Assembly (NCBI GenBank): GCA_940337035.1
Contig: OW679203.1
Location: forward strand, 79,251,061 to 79,315,060
Source: Agriotes lineatus
Taxonomy: Eukaryota; Arthropoda; Insecta; Coleoptera; Elateridae
Reading direction: 5' to 3'
Length of the DNA stretch: 64,000 bases
The notes beneath the pieces are model-generated. The model had not been told where the DNA came from, searched no databases, and saw only the letters and a list, made by a program, of their open reading frames with translations. The translations under genes were made by a program, and so were the position numbers. Positions 19,771 through 31,799 of the stretch are shown here, piece by piece. Every line of letters begins with the position of its first letter. Positions within the stretch are counted from its first letter, which is position 1.

Positions 19771-22700
19771 GACCGAAAAACCAGTGTTTGTGTAGTATGC
19801 GATTAATATACACAACAAACTCAACGCAGTGACGTAGTTGGTAGTGGGAAGATAAAATATGTAATTAGAAAAAGCAATTTCCAAATTTGACATTTTATTT
19901 TGTAAATTCCGAAACTTTGTATGAATAAATGGCCAGAAAGAGACGTAAATCGTCGTAAATAACAACAGTAGCAACGTGGAAGGTTATGTGTTGATTGAAA
20001 GACGATATAAATTCGATTAAGATAAGAAAAGTAATTTGTTGTAAAAACGGGGGTGGGGGTAGCGAATAGAGGGGTTGCAATGTAGTAGCGTTGCTGTACT
20101 GCTAAGCTTTGAAGGGGAGCCAGAACCCTAACTTCCCGCAACCAATACTAAAGTGCAGTGTGCACAAACACACAAACGTATGTTTGGTATACTGGTTCAT
20201 AAATCAGATTGGTTTGGATAAGAGAAAGATAAAATAATTATAGAATAATATCTAACCGGCGAGGTGACAACATAAAAAAACAGGAAAAGAGAACATGATT
20301 GAGTAGTCAATTTCTTTAATGCGTTTTCATATATCATAATTATTTCTATAGCAAACCAACGATATTATGAGATATGTACTTCCTCCTTTAAATGTGTATG
20401 ACACCTTAGCCTTTATAACATTTTTTTTCCTGTTGATATCTCAACTCCTAAGTAACTTATATTCTGTTTAAAACTTAGACTTTAAATATTATCCTTTCCA
20501 TCGTTTTAACCGGAAAACTGTACTGAATAGCTTTAATGAACAGCCAATAAAAACTATTGGACACTGCGCACTTAACGTAAAATCCAGGAATGCAATCAAA
20601 ACTTTATATCAGAATAAAAATAAAGTTTAATGAAAAACATGTAATGGCAAGAAAGAGATCAAAGAAAGACGTAGTCGCAGGTGAATTGAAAAGGCGCAGA
20701 AACTACGCTTCTATCTCTGGCAGCCGTAACGATTAAATTATATATTGTATATAAGATTACTGAGAGCAATCAGCGTATAAAATGCAGCATTCCAGTAGGA
20801 ATAAGGGTGTAAAAGATTGATTTTTACAGAATATGCGGTAATTACTTAAACAAAGATATTATTCAACATTCAAAAATGGGCGTAGTAATTAGAAACCGTA
20901 AAATACCAAATTGTATTAATAGACCAACAGCAGTAAGAAACTAAGCTTCTATTTAGAAAATGGCAAAATGCTTTCGAGTAATCATTTCGATAGAAATTAT
21001 TTGTTCTGAAACAGCTATCTTTTTGTCTCAGGTTTCTGTCTTTTTTATTAATTTTGCAGGTTTATGTTTGAATTTTGGTTTCTATCGGTGCGATAGTGGC
21101 TTGACTTCGTTCTGCGCTTTTTGTCCTTTGGTGCCATAGTGGAAAGTGGTTAGCGTCTGCTAGAATTGCCCACGTTTCTGCGGCATGTCGTCTTGATGAA
21201 GTTCGCCTCGATGCGGGATCATGCATTTTGGCAAATCTTTGACTTCAATTCTTTGCCGAATCTTCGGGGAACGTTCTGGTGTCCCGTTTATTTTGCACGC
21301 GGCTCGATCATCTGAGGTAAGTCGTTTGAAGCTTTTTCGTGCCATGTTTAGGGCGGTGTTAATTTTATTTTGGGAATTTCTTTAGCGGCAGGTTTGGCAA
21401 CCCCCTTTTAATCCCATGCGTCGTTCCGAAGGTTTTTCCTGGTCCACATTAGGCCCATAATCTTGATCTGGTGCACTCGTGATATGCACATTTTAAATCC
21501 AGCCTTCTATGTGCGGCTTGGGGCATAACCTTCAACGTTCTATGTAAGTTTTTGAAAGGACCTGGGGGCTCAACAAAAGGAACTGAAGTTACCGATCATT
21601 TATTAGTTTACCTTTTGTATTTGGCACTACCATAATGTTGCATAGGGTTTAGCTGCGTTGCTGCAGTACCTGCTTGGATTTCCTCAGATCCAGTAGAATT
21701 TTTTTTATGCACCGTAAATTTACCGTTCGCTTTATGAACCGAGTAAATTTAAACTATTTGTATCTTCGGAGCATAAAGTCAGTTTCTTTACATCCTTTTA
21801 GACTGTTGTGTTAATATTTAGTGTAATTTATAGTGGTACTTTTAAACTGTTGTATATGTGAATTTAATCGCCAGTAGATTTTTGGGTTTTGAGGTACAAG
21901 TTAATATTGCGTATCTGGATCGCCGTACGTATGACCAGAACCATATCGAAATAATTAAAGATTTGGATTTTTTTTTATTATTTACAAGTAATTACTATGC
22001 ACAGTTAGCACAAGGAATGTTATTTGTCTTTTTATCCCATTAATGAAATCGTCTGTTTATTCATTCCATAATTTTGTCTTCCTGCTGTTATCGTTATTTC
22101 GCTTTTATGTACCATTTTAGCTCATCCATGCTTCTCCATTCGATACAGAGCCATTGTTGCAGTTTTCTTTTTCTTACTGTTTTTATAGTAAAGTAGATAA
22201 AAATGCAAAATTGTAAATATGTAACATATAACAGTGAAAACATGCTTGATATTCTTCTATTATTTACTATTTTAAGATTAATTGTTACACGTCACAGGTT
22301 TACTACCAGCAACAGGCTTAAGCGGTCGTCACGACCAACAGGTGTAATGGGAAAAGCCTTAAACTGAAACTGTTCAGGCCTCCATGTGATGAAGTGGAAG
22401 ATTCTACATTCAGGAAATGGGAAATCTAATATCTAAGCCCTACCTCATTTGTACACTTCTGAAAAGCTGCAAAACACGGAACTGCACTGCGCTTTACAAA
22501 TGAAAGTAGTAGAGAACTCTACAACATCACGTTACATTTGCAACCATAAATGGCTTAGCTGGCTGCACCAAACTGTCACCGACACTGAGGGAAAAATTAA
22601 TCACGTGCTGGTTCAGATTCTGCCAAAGTTGGAGTTAGAGAGGGGCGCAGGTAAAACGAAACTCGTGGCTCAAAGCGGATGACAAATAGATAGCACCACG

Positions 22701-23800
22701 AGTTAGATATGAGTCAGTTCTGGACGCTATGTACTGGTAGAAAGAAGTTTTCCAAAAAATTTATTATAGATTGGACAGCGCTATTTCTAGAATACCTTCG
22801 GCATTCATTACAAATCCACCACGCGTTAAACGAAAAGTTTTTTCAGAGCTTTTTGTAATACAAACGGTTTGCGTAATTAGGAAAATCAGGAGAGGCTATC
22901 ATCACCGTAAAAAGTAACACTCCGCAAACACATCTGCGCTCAATTACACTGGTGCGCTTCCAACTATTTGTTTTTTAAGACGAGAAACAGTTCGACGATA
23001 CGAAGCACACGGATTCTACATGGTCCTAACAAAATACGGAATCGACTCTTTTTTTTGTACCTGTTGAAGCTACATGTTTGACCATAAAATCGACTATTGT
23101 GATAAGTTTACGGAAATGAATTAAAATAGAAAGATAGTTCATAACATGTACCATTTAAGCTGTCTGTACGCAAGAATCAGCTTGTGTCGGCTTACTAGGT
23201 CAAGTTACAACGTTATTATTGCGAATAAGAAGTTTTTGTGCACACAGGGGTATTACAATTGTGTCGAACGGTTTACTAGGTCACGTATTGATTAGAATAA
23301 GTAAAATATGGCTCAAATACCCTGTACATAAACTTATGTTTTTATCTGAATTTTAATACACTTTCGAACATTGAGGTGCATCCATTTGTGAAGAGCCGCA
23401 GGTTACCACCGTTTTAAAGGAGTAGTTAGGCTTAGCTACCTCGTTCATATCTTACTCTATAATCTGTCATCTCTTCACCAAGTTTGAACCCCTTCAGTAA
23501 AATAACCTGTTCTTATAAATCAACAAATTACATTTCTGAAGTGCATCCTGAACGAGTACAAGAAATTAAGAAGATTTCCAAGCTTTGGGTATACTAAATC
23601 TACTACCACTACGAAGCTAGAAGAATCCACGAAACTACTCAATTAGAAGGCTTGAATAAATTCAAGAAGCATCGCAGACAATTGAAAACATTTGTATATA
23701 TACTTTAAACGCCTACGTTTCAATAGTTAACTGTATTATCTCTATTTCCGAAGATATCTTTTTTTTCCAAACCATATTCAACAATTACAATATTTGGCAA
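19771..23800. other. About 4 kb without a recognisable gene
   Basis: AT-rich DNA. A moderately GC-richer patch at about 21050-21560 has a 61-codon reverse-strand frame (21160-21345) with no family match. I could support no exon, RNA gene or terminal repeat here. Confidence 0.45.
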
Positions 23801-23809
23801 TATAATTTA

Positions 23810-23935
23810 TCCCCTCCATATCTGAATAGTTTTAAGTGGCAATTCCATCTAGTCCATTAGCTTTTCCATATTTTGTTTTAAGGAATTTTTCAGCAATTTC
23901 TTCAAATTTTTCACCATAATTATTGCATGGCAGTG
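23810..23935 (-). pseudogene. LINE reverse-transcriptase N-terminal scrap
   Basis: The reverse strand reads GEKFEEIAEKFLKTKYGK, then ANGLDGIAT, a stop and NYSDM. GKANGLDGI matches the block opening many LINE RT domains (GKAxGPDGI). Only about 40 codons survive. Confidence 0.5.
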
Positions 23936-24078
23936 GTGCAGCTAGATAGAAGGTGCACACTAATATTGTTAATATTAGAATTACCAACCCTAATCAATGA
24001 CAAGTATCCCATTTGAAATAAAATGAACAAGTGTTTGCACACCGACCTTTAGATTGAGATGTTGATCATTATAGACTA

Positions 24079-26680
24079 GTGGTAGTGGTAGTAGTAGTTG
24101 TTGTGGGGAGACCGAAGTCTAGCAAGTAGGATACCATAGGCCCTTTTTTCCAACCCCCTACCATCCTCTCGACCACCTTCATTATGTCCTCTTTAATGGG
24201 CTCTTCTCCCTGCTTAAACCTTCCCGATTTTCTAATAAAGATCAGGATATTGGCTCAGGATAAGGCGAAGCGTAGGTGGTCCGAAAGATCTATACCTCAG
24301 TTGCTGGTACGCTTCACATTCTCCCAAGTAGTGAAAGGACGTTTCCTCACCCTTCCCACATCTTGGGCAAATGGGATCTTCCTCTACTCCTATCAGTGCT
24401 AGGTGTTTTTTTAGTTTACAGTGGCTTGTCAAGATCCCTATCAAAAGATTTATGGTTCTTCGGCTCCCTCCCATTAGCCAGACCGATTTCTATGAATCAA
24501 ATCCTGCTGTGTTACTTTGCCTGGCGCAGCCCCTGCATCATTTCCACTTTTCCTCGCTGATCTTGTAGGCCCACTCGGTTAAGGCTGCTGATACCTGCTG
24601 CCTTGTTATAGAAGGGGTTCCGGTTCAAAACAAGTTTCCCCGGCTGCGAGTTTGGCTAGGGCCTTCTGATTGCCTTGGACCCCTGTGTGTCCGGGGACCC
24701 AGACGAATATAAATTTTTTGCTCTGGGGATGTCCTGACCTCGTTCCTTGTTGCCACCGATAGCATGGCATAAACTTCTGCTTGGAATACCGTGGTGAATC
24801 TTTCTAAAGCAGAGCTTTCTTGTACCCCTCGGCCTTCCATATAAGTTTCTGCTCCAGAGGATTGCCTTTCCGCCACTCGAGAGCCATCCTTGTAGCAAAT
24901 CAAGGTATTCGACTGGAGCTTAACCCTTTTTTGTTCCCACTGTTCCCTTGTTGGAATAGTGAGGTAGTATCCTTTTTCTAACCTTAGCCGTTCCTCTGCT
25001 TCGGTTACCCTGTAGGTTAGCAGCCATGTCGGCGATCCTAGCATGGCCCGTGCGAACTCCCTGGTCATTCCAAAGCCCCGTATCCCACATTCTGAGGTGG
25101 GTAGCCATGGCCTCTCTCTTTATTCAAGTGTCAACGCCTTGGAGTCCCAATATTACCTCAAGTGCGGCCGTTGGAGTTGTTGTCATTACCCCTGTAATTC
25201 CGAGACAAGCTAGTCGTTGGACATTTGCCAATCTTACGGAAATACTGGAGCGCTCTACACTAGGCCACCAGACCACTGAGCCATACTGAACTCTTGGCCT
25301 TACTACCAATGAGTAGAGCCAGTGCAGAATCTTGAGGTTTATCCCCCAGTTTCTGCCTTTTGCTCTGCGCAACTGCCATAAGGTCGCTGTCGACTTGTTC
25401 ACCGTCCTGTCGACATGCGACCTCCAACTTAGTTTGCTGTCAAGGATTACTTCCAGGTACTTGACCTTTTGCACTAACGCAAGTGGTCTTCCGTACATTA
25501 TGGGTATCCTCAGACCCTGAAGTTCTCATTTTTGTGTGAAGAGAATGATCTCAGTCTTTAGTGAGTTTACCGACAGACCTTTGTCTTCACACCATCTTTC
25601 AATGATGGTAGGCTACCCGCATTCTACGTTTAGGAACTTGCCAGTAACAAGTACCAGTCTATCATCTGCGTATTCTTGCTCATAGAAGCCCTCGCTCTGA
25701 GGCATCCCAGTAGACAGTCCATTATAAGACACTATAAGTGAGGTGAGAGACAACTGCCTTGTGGGCAACCTCCCGTCACCCTGGCTTTCACTGAACAGTC
25801 ACCTAGGTTTACCGTCACGGTTCTTTGCTCCAGTGCTGTTCTCACTCAACTGGGGAGGGGTTTTCCTTGCCTGTAAGGCTTGACATACTGTAGCAGTTCT
25901 TGCCTTGTCAAATGCGCTTTCAATGTCAAAAAGTACTGCAAGGGCCACTTTCCTATAGTCGTGCCCTTTCGACCATGTGCACGACAGCGTGGAGTGCAGC
26001 TTCGGTCGATCTTTCACGTCTGTATGCGTGCTGGTTCCTGTGAAATGGGTGTGTTGTTAATACCCTAATGCCCATCAATAATCCTTTCCAAGGTCTTTAA
26101 AAGAAAGGATGTAAGACTAAGGGGCCTAAATAATTTGGCAGTTGTGTAGTCCTCCCTTCTCGTCTTGGGAAGAAAAACCACTCCTGCCGACTTCTACTGT
26201 TCTGGGATCCATCCCATTGCTACGCTGGCCCTATATACCCATACTATACTTGGTAGAAGGGTATCCAGGCCTTTCTATAGGAATTTGTTCCTATTCTGCT
26301 ATGAGTGCTAATTGGATGGCACCGTCTCCTGGAAGGTGGACTTCCAGGAGGTGTTGTAAAGACTCCTTTCTGGATGTTGTTCACGTCCCACCGGCCTTTT
26401 TTAACACTCCTACCGCTTGACTAGTTTCGCGGCTTAAAATTTTCATCAGTCTGTCAGAGTCTGATACTGAGCTTAACTCCGCACAGTATATGTGTCACCT
26501 GGATCTTTTCCTGCGCCTGAACTCATTTTAAACCTATTTCTGGCCGTTTTGAAAGTGTCCCACGAGGCCGGTGTCCCTTCTCTGATAGCTCGATTCTGAA
26601 CATGTGTCGTCTTAACTTTTGCGGTCACGATTAAATTCTGATAGAAATAAACATCCTGATAGCTCGTTAGCACGACAATA
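24079..26680 (-). mobile_element. LOA/R1-group LINE, decayed, reverse strand
   Basis: Reverse-strand LINE remnant with RT, RNase H and C-terminal zinc motif spread over several frames. Its 3' end lies at the left, where a (ACTACC/ACTACT)-like tract at 24079-24110 resembles a LINE tail. The right end is vague; GC-rich sequence to about 27030 may be its 5' region. It belongs to the same broad group as the LINE at 6101-9776 but is clearly a different, older family member with many frameshifts. Confidence 0.8.
24232..26673 (-). pseudogene. LINE ORF2 remnant: RT, RNase H, zinc motif
   Basis: From the right, LFRPLSLTSFLLKTLERIID (about 26130-26075), VALAVLFDIESAFDKA (about 25940), EYADDRLVLVTGKF (YADD at 25661-25672) and YLEVILDSKLSWRSHVD (about 25440) form the RT. 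LVVRPRVQYGSVVWWPS and CLGITGVMTTTPTAALEVIL follow. RNase H shows CYKDGSR in place of TDGS and FQAEVYAM, then jumps to FVWVPGHTGVQGNQKAL. The block with the third catalytic Asp is therefore missing, probably by a ~50-codon deletion. The tail keeps CPRCGKGEETSFHYLGEC, a CCHC motif. Dead copy. Confidence 0.85.
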
Positions 26681-27607
26681 AATTATCCCTCAGGCGCTTC
26701 AGAAGACAGCAAAAATAATTAAGCGAGCTGCCACGCCCCTAAAGACATGACTTGAGCCCGGCATCCCAGCCTGGAAGCTCCGAGGGGGCTTGATGACCCT
26801 AGCAAAGCAAACCCTATCTTTGAGATCGCCGCCGTTCTCGCCGCTAATCAAACACCTTTAATTGGTACTGCGATCCTACCCTTAACTCTCTTAACCTAAG
26901 CCGGCATGTCAGCTATCTGCCGTGGGATTCCTTTCTGCAAATATCCTCACATTCCCGCTTCGGTGTTAATAAGATGTATCTGCTTTACGCTTCCATAACT
27001 TCGATGATGGGTCTTGACTCCAGTAATTTTTTTATTCCACGATATCAAATTTTCCGCTTTCTGTACCCCACATCGCGTCGCCCAATGCATTCTTAGACAA
27101 AAATAATTTTGAGGTCTAACTTAGCAATTAAAAAGTGTTTTATACGAGCTTCCGTCACTAATATAACCTTGCTTAACGGGAGAAACCTCTCCTGTGGGTC
27201 GTGCTAAATTTTAAAATCACCAATCACAATTGAAGTACCAAATTTGTCAAAAAATTGAAGAGCCGTCTTTGTACACTAATCGTTCGGTTACAAATCAATA
27301 CTTCAGTTCCAGCCTTTACCCCTACGCGGCACAATCTTGTGGAATACCGATAATCTAGTTCTAGACACCACCGCACCGTCAATCTCAGCTGCCAGATTAG
27401 TGGCCTACCCATGCCCCTCAAAAAGTTTATTTATATATTGCATGTATACATATACATACCCTGTAGAATTATATCTTAATTTTAGAGAATTTTATGTATC
27501 TACAAGAACAATAGATGTATTTTGTTTCATTTTCTGTGTTTACTCAAATATATAAAACAACTCTCGACATTATGTAGCTATCACTAAGGTCAGGTAATTG
27601 GATATTG
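26681..27607. other. Unassigned; left part may be LINE 5' sequence
   Basis: 26690-27010 is GC-richer ('ggaagctccgagggggcttg', 'gatcgccgccgttctcgccg') and adjoins the LINE at its 5' side, so it may be the LINE's 5' region. 27030-27607 is AT-rich with no gene I can support. Confidence 0.35.
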
Positions 27608-27612
27608 TAATT

Positions 27613-27816
27613 TTGCCTCAATAGGCGAGTGGCGATCGCCGCTGCAGTCGGGGTCACAGTGGACGGAGAGCTCAAGGCGGAGAGGGCTTGAGTTCAACTT
27701 CTGCCACAGGTTGTTTACATTTTCACTTAATTAAGGTTTAGGTTTAAGTGACGCCTGCGCCCCTCGAAGTAAGGCGTAGGCGGTTCCGCGGGAACAACAA
27801 TAGTTGTTAAAAAAAA
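27613..27816 (+). repeat. Possible SINE with structured body and poly(A) end
   Basis: A GC-rich ~200 bp block ends in eight A residues (27809-27816). It contains a B-box-like GAGTTCAACTTC at about 27690. A 10 bp stem at 27752-27781 pairs CGCCTGCGCC with GGCGTAGGCG, and GTTCCGCGGGAAC is a palindrome. Composition, size and A-tail suggest a retroposed Pol III-type sequence. No target duplication or parent RNA was recognised. Confidence 0.4.
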
Positions 27817-28889
27817 TGACAACATTCTACCTGATCATTGCGGAAGTTTATGACGTCAAAAAATGTAAAGGAACTCGGGTTACTACACTACTGGTTGAAA
27901 CAATGAATTTGAGTTCTTTTAGGTGGGTGCGGGCTGCTATATGGATCTTACGTCTCTCTTCAACGACGAACGGAAATTCCAGGATGAGTAAGAGAAAGGA
28001 GAGGTGGAGAATGGAAAAAATCGAGGAAATGTGAAAAGGTGGTGCCCCAGCATTCGCCTCAGAGAAATCACCCTGTTGACTTAGGAAAACCTCTAAAACC
28101 GTGTATCAGGGTAACCAATTTTACTAATAAATCTCTTATAATTACGGCTGTAGTGTATTTTTTATAATTTTTAGGCCAAAGCGAAGTAACAGGAAATAAT
28201 CTGACAATTTCAGTAAAAGGAGTAGAAGGGCAGCAATCTCAATAATAAAAGGTAACCAGAGGACTTGATTACGTAAGCAAATAAAATTAGATGGAGGTAA
28301 ATTCTCTTTGAAATCGAGATATTACTCGTTTGATTTCGGATGTAGCGCGATTTAAGTAAATTAGATTTTCTTTTTGCTTCTATTGCAATGTGTTACATTA
28401 CAGTTTAATAGTATGTAATACATTTTTATAATTATTACTACTTCTCCGTTCGTATTGATAGCTAATTCTGCAGTAGCGCAAATAATATCGAATCCTACAA
28501 ACTATTTTCATTAAAAAAAGTTAGCAACCGGCTTCGAAATAACAATATTTATTGTTTTGCCATTATTTTCGAAATTAATTAGTGGTTATCGAACTAATCG
28601 GTTTTGTTACTGCAGTGGACTAATAATAATGCGCTGCTGTCATTTTTTATTTGTCAATAGGGTTTCGGACGTTCTAGTTTCCACTTTGTAACGAGCCAGC
28701 GGTAATAACATCGCTTATGTGTTCACTGGTAATTTAAATTGAAACTAATTAAATTTGATGAGTATACAAGTAATTTTGCTGTCATTCGTTTATTTATATC
28801 TGAGTAAACATGATTTTAATTTATTTGATATAATTATTTGAAATTTTTTTCTGTATTATGTGTGATTAATTTGGGATTCCAAATTGTAA
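27817..28889. other. Unassigned AT-rich stretch
   Basis: No gene, RNA or repeat boundary recognised. The frame at 27804-28034 has no family resemblance. Confidence 0.4.
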
Positions 28890-28897
28890 CTGCAAAT

Positions 28898-29160
28898 TCA
28901 TAATTTGTTTGACCATAGAACTGTGAGATTATGACATTGATGGTTGCGCTTACAAATTCTCATTATGAAAATGGGGCCGACATGTACTACGGTGGCTTTC
29001 ACAAGTTTTGGGAAACTAAGGTTTTGACTAATATATATACCCAAACCTTTTATTTCTCTAACTTGTAATTTTATGTCATTCACTTTATAGCTGCTCACGA
29101 GGAATTTCTCTATGAAACACTGTGACTAAGGAATTGTTTTGTGTCGTAGCAAAGTTTTTC
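28898..29160 (-). pseudogene. Jockey/CR1-type LINE RT C-terminal fragment
   Basis: The reverse strand reads SYKVNDIKLQVREIKGLGIY, then ISQNLSFPKL and FIMRICKRNHQCHNLTVL. This matches the post-RT thumb segment of Jockey/CR1-type LINEs (YxINGxxLxRVxEIKDLGVxxDxxLxF... GFIxRxxxxF). Upstream traces with a stop (VFHREIPR) extend to about 29160. Short, truncated remnant. Confidence 0.6.
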
Positions 29161-31500
29161 CAGCTAGATTCTAAAGATGGAGTGGGTCGTCTTGCAGCAG
29201 CACTGGCGTGACACGATCCAAATCAGAGGACACAATATTTCCCATAAGGAAATTTATAAAAATATTAAATTGCTGCAACCCAATTGTTTATTTACGCTGT
29301 ATATTGCTATATTTACAAATAGGGAAAAATTGCCAATAAAGCCTTTCAAGTTAAATAAATACAATATGAAGAAATAAGTGCGATGCTAAGAAACAACAAA
29401 CAACAGTTAACAAACAATTTAAAAACTAGCAGAAAGCTTGATGCTAAAACTCTTTATGTAAAATACAATGTTAAAAAAATGCAACAATTATGCACTTTAA
29501 ACAAAACTCACAGGGTAAGGGGTTAATGTCAATAAACTAATATTTGGAGCAAAAGCAGCATTTTGAGCTGTAGAACTAAATGAAGCATACCTACAACAAA
29601 CACTCGTAACAGAAAGTTTAATATGCTGTCGAATGAACAATTAGTGTGTGCATTATCTATAATGTGTGCTGCGCATATGTTGCCACTAGCATGAACAGTT
29701 TGTGGATCACATGCCGACGGTCTCGGACGAGTTTTCGAACAACTTTCGAAGTGGCAAGGAAAGCAGCCAACACAAAAAAGCCATGTATAGGTGTCGATGT
29801 ACCCTAGTAATCAAACAAACCCATAGAAAGGGAGAACAATACAGATGTATTTTCATTAAAATCATGCGAGAGATTTGCATGAACGGTGGATTCCAGCTAT
29901 GTTGTTTAGTGACTTCGCTAAAATGTACATAAATTTAAGAGTAGATGGACAATTAGAGTAGTAGTTAATTAAGTTGTAGGTTTTCCACTTTTTCTGTGTA
30001 TTTCGTGGCTTCTTGTGTTTGACTTCGCGGGTAAAAGCATTCATATTTCAGGAAACCCAGGTGGCGTCACTCGCTTTTGTTTATAATCATCATTTATGTC
30101 AACGTGAAAAATGTACAGCCAAAGACAGTTAGTTCAAAAAACAATTGGAAACACTTTTTGTGCGCGACTAACATTCAAGTATTAAAACTAATTCAGAAGA
30201 TCTTAGCTGCACAAATTAATAGTGTAGAAAATATGTTGGTTTTGAAGTTTGACATTTTAACAATTTCATATTAATTTGTGACAAAAATTAAATGCACCTA
30301 AAGTTAAGCCCTGTATGCACCAGTGTGTAACAACAATCTTTGCGTGTCAATTAAACAAGTTTGAAAAACATTACTACCATTATTTCAAGAATTTGTAAAT
30401 GTGGGGGTGTGCAAGAAAAAAAACAGGAGATCATTACCTGGCACAAATTGTAATCGAGATTCGGTGGTTTCTGAACATTGTGGAAGTGGTATCAGCAGCA
30501 GTTAGACGATCAATAGGAACTCAGATCACTATTACCCGCCATCTTGTCGACCGATCTTCATTCAAGGCTGAGCAACGGGATCTGCAGCTATCAGCAGCGG
30601 AGTACGTTTGTGCAGTCGCCTAGAACAGGATGGGTGAAACGTGTTTTCTTTACGTCATTCATTATCTCTCGAAATGGTGAAGTGTTCCAAGTGCTCCAAT
30701 TCAAACGCAAAATTTCTGTCAGTTAACGTGAGAAGTAAGTCCTTTGACCTTTTCTTTTAAACCCAAATTAACCCACAATATAAATATAAAATTGTTGTCA
30801 ATGATTAGAAAATTCAAAGTATTTTAGTTAAACTTGATATTTATGAACCCTCAAATACAAAGTTTTATTTATTTAGTGTCATGCTATATCATCATAGAGT
30901 TGTTGTAAATTAAATAGGATGTGCTTGTGATATTTCCATTAACGAAGCATCGCCCTACATTCTTTCTGGGTATTTACAATCAGGTAAGGCAAGTATAGCC
31001 TATATTTTATGTATAAGAGCAAGCTCTCCAATATTTATTTTATTGCAGCTATTATCGGTAGATAGGGGTTTCTTTATTTATTCTGTAATAATGAGAGTCA
31101 AATAGGGATAATTACGGCAAGATCTGTACTGAGCTTTAAAAATAACCAATCCTATACGAAAAAACTATTCAGAGAGACACAAGAAAATGCCGAATGTCGA
31201 CGTTGGTTTATATTTTATATAAATAAAATTTTTAAAGGTCTAAACTTATACTTTTGTATATTTTATTGTATTTGTAGTAATGTTTTTAATCAAAGCTTTA
31301 TTTTTTCGCATTTGTTGTTAATGTGACATTCATTTTATACTGAGTTTTCTATTAATTTTCTTAGTAGTGTGTGAAAAATTGTTCATCTATTGTTTTGATT
31401 TCGTCGCAATGTTCTTCAATGGTACACATTTTCCAAACGCTAAATTATCGGAGCGATAGTGGGGCAGTAAAGCTACAATCTGGTAATGGGGTTTCACAAG
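29161..31500. other. About 2.3 kb unassigned
   Basis: AT-rich. Around 30440-30720 composition is more balanced with overlapping forward frames (30399-30623, 30544-30726). I recognise no protein and cannot define exon borders. Confidence 0.4.
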
Positions 31501-31527
31501 TTGAAAACTATGGTTCAGAATTATTAC

Positions 31528-31722
31528 CTGCTTCAATTGGTATGAAACAGGTAATAAAGGTTTAAAACGTTCTATTTCTGCGTTGTAATTAATATTACCC
31601 CAAACAATATTGTCGCACGCGTCCCCACTAACCAAAGAGCAAAATGTGACCAAATTGACGAAACTAACAGCCACTATAAACCTCGTAAAAGAACCTACCC
31701 ACAACTTACTTAACAATCGCAT
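31528..31722 (-). CDS. Candidate first coding exon with signal peptide, unidentified
   Basis: A reverse-strand ATG at 31722 with A at -3 opens MRLLSKLWVGSFTR, followed by a hydrophobic run FIVAVSFVNLVTFCSL and VSG-DA, a good signal-peptide and cleavage pattern. The mature part starts DACDNIVWGNINYNAEI. Exactly 65 codons later CAG|GTAATA gives a splice-donor-like site in phase 0 (exon end 31528). The frame stays open past it to 31387. It would encode the start of a small secreted protein. The IVWG segment loosely recalls insect MBF2-type secreted proteins, but no second exon was found. Chance remains quite possible. Confidence 0.3.
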
Positions 31723-31799
31723 AATATGAAATGCTGAGACAGATTTACAAATTGTTTTGAATGCTTTCGCAAGAATAGTGGCGACCTGTAACGTCAAGC

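Noticed and set aside
19588..20141. Reverse-strand frames of 61-128 codons
   Set aside because: Partly antisense to the RTE LINE end, otherwise low-complexity; no motif.
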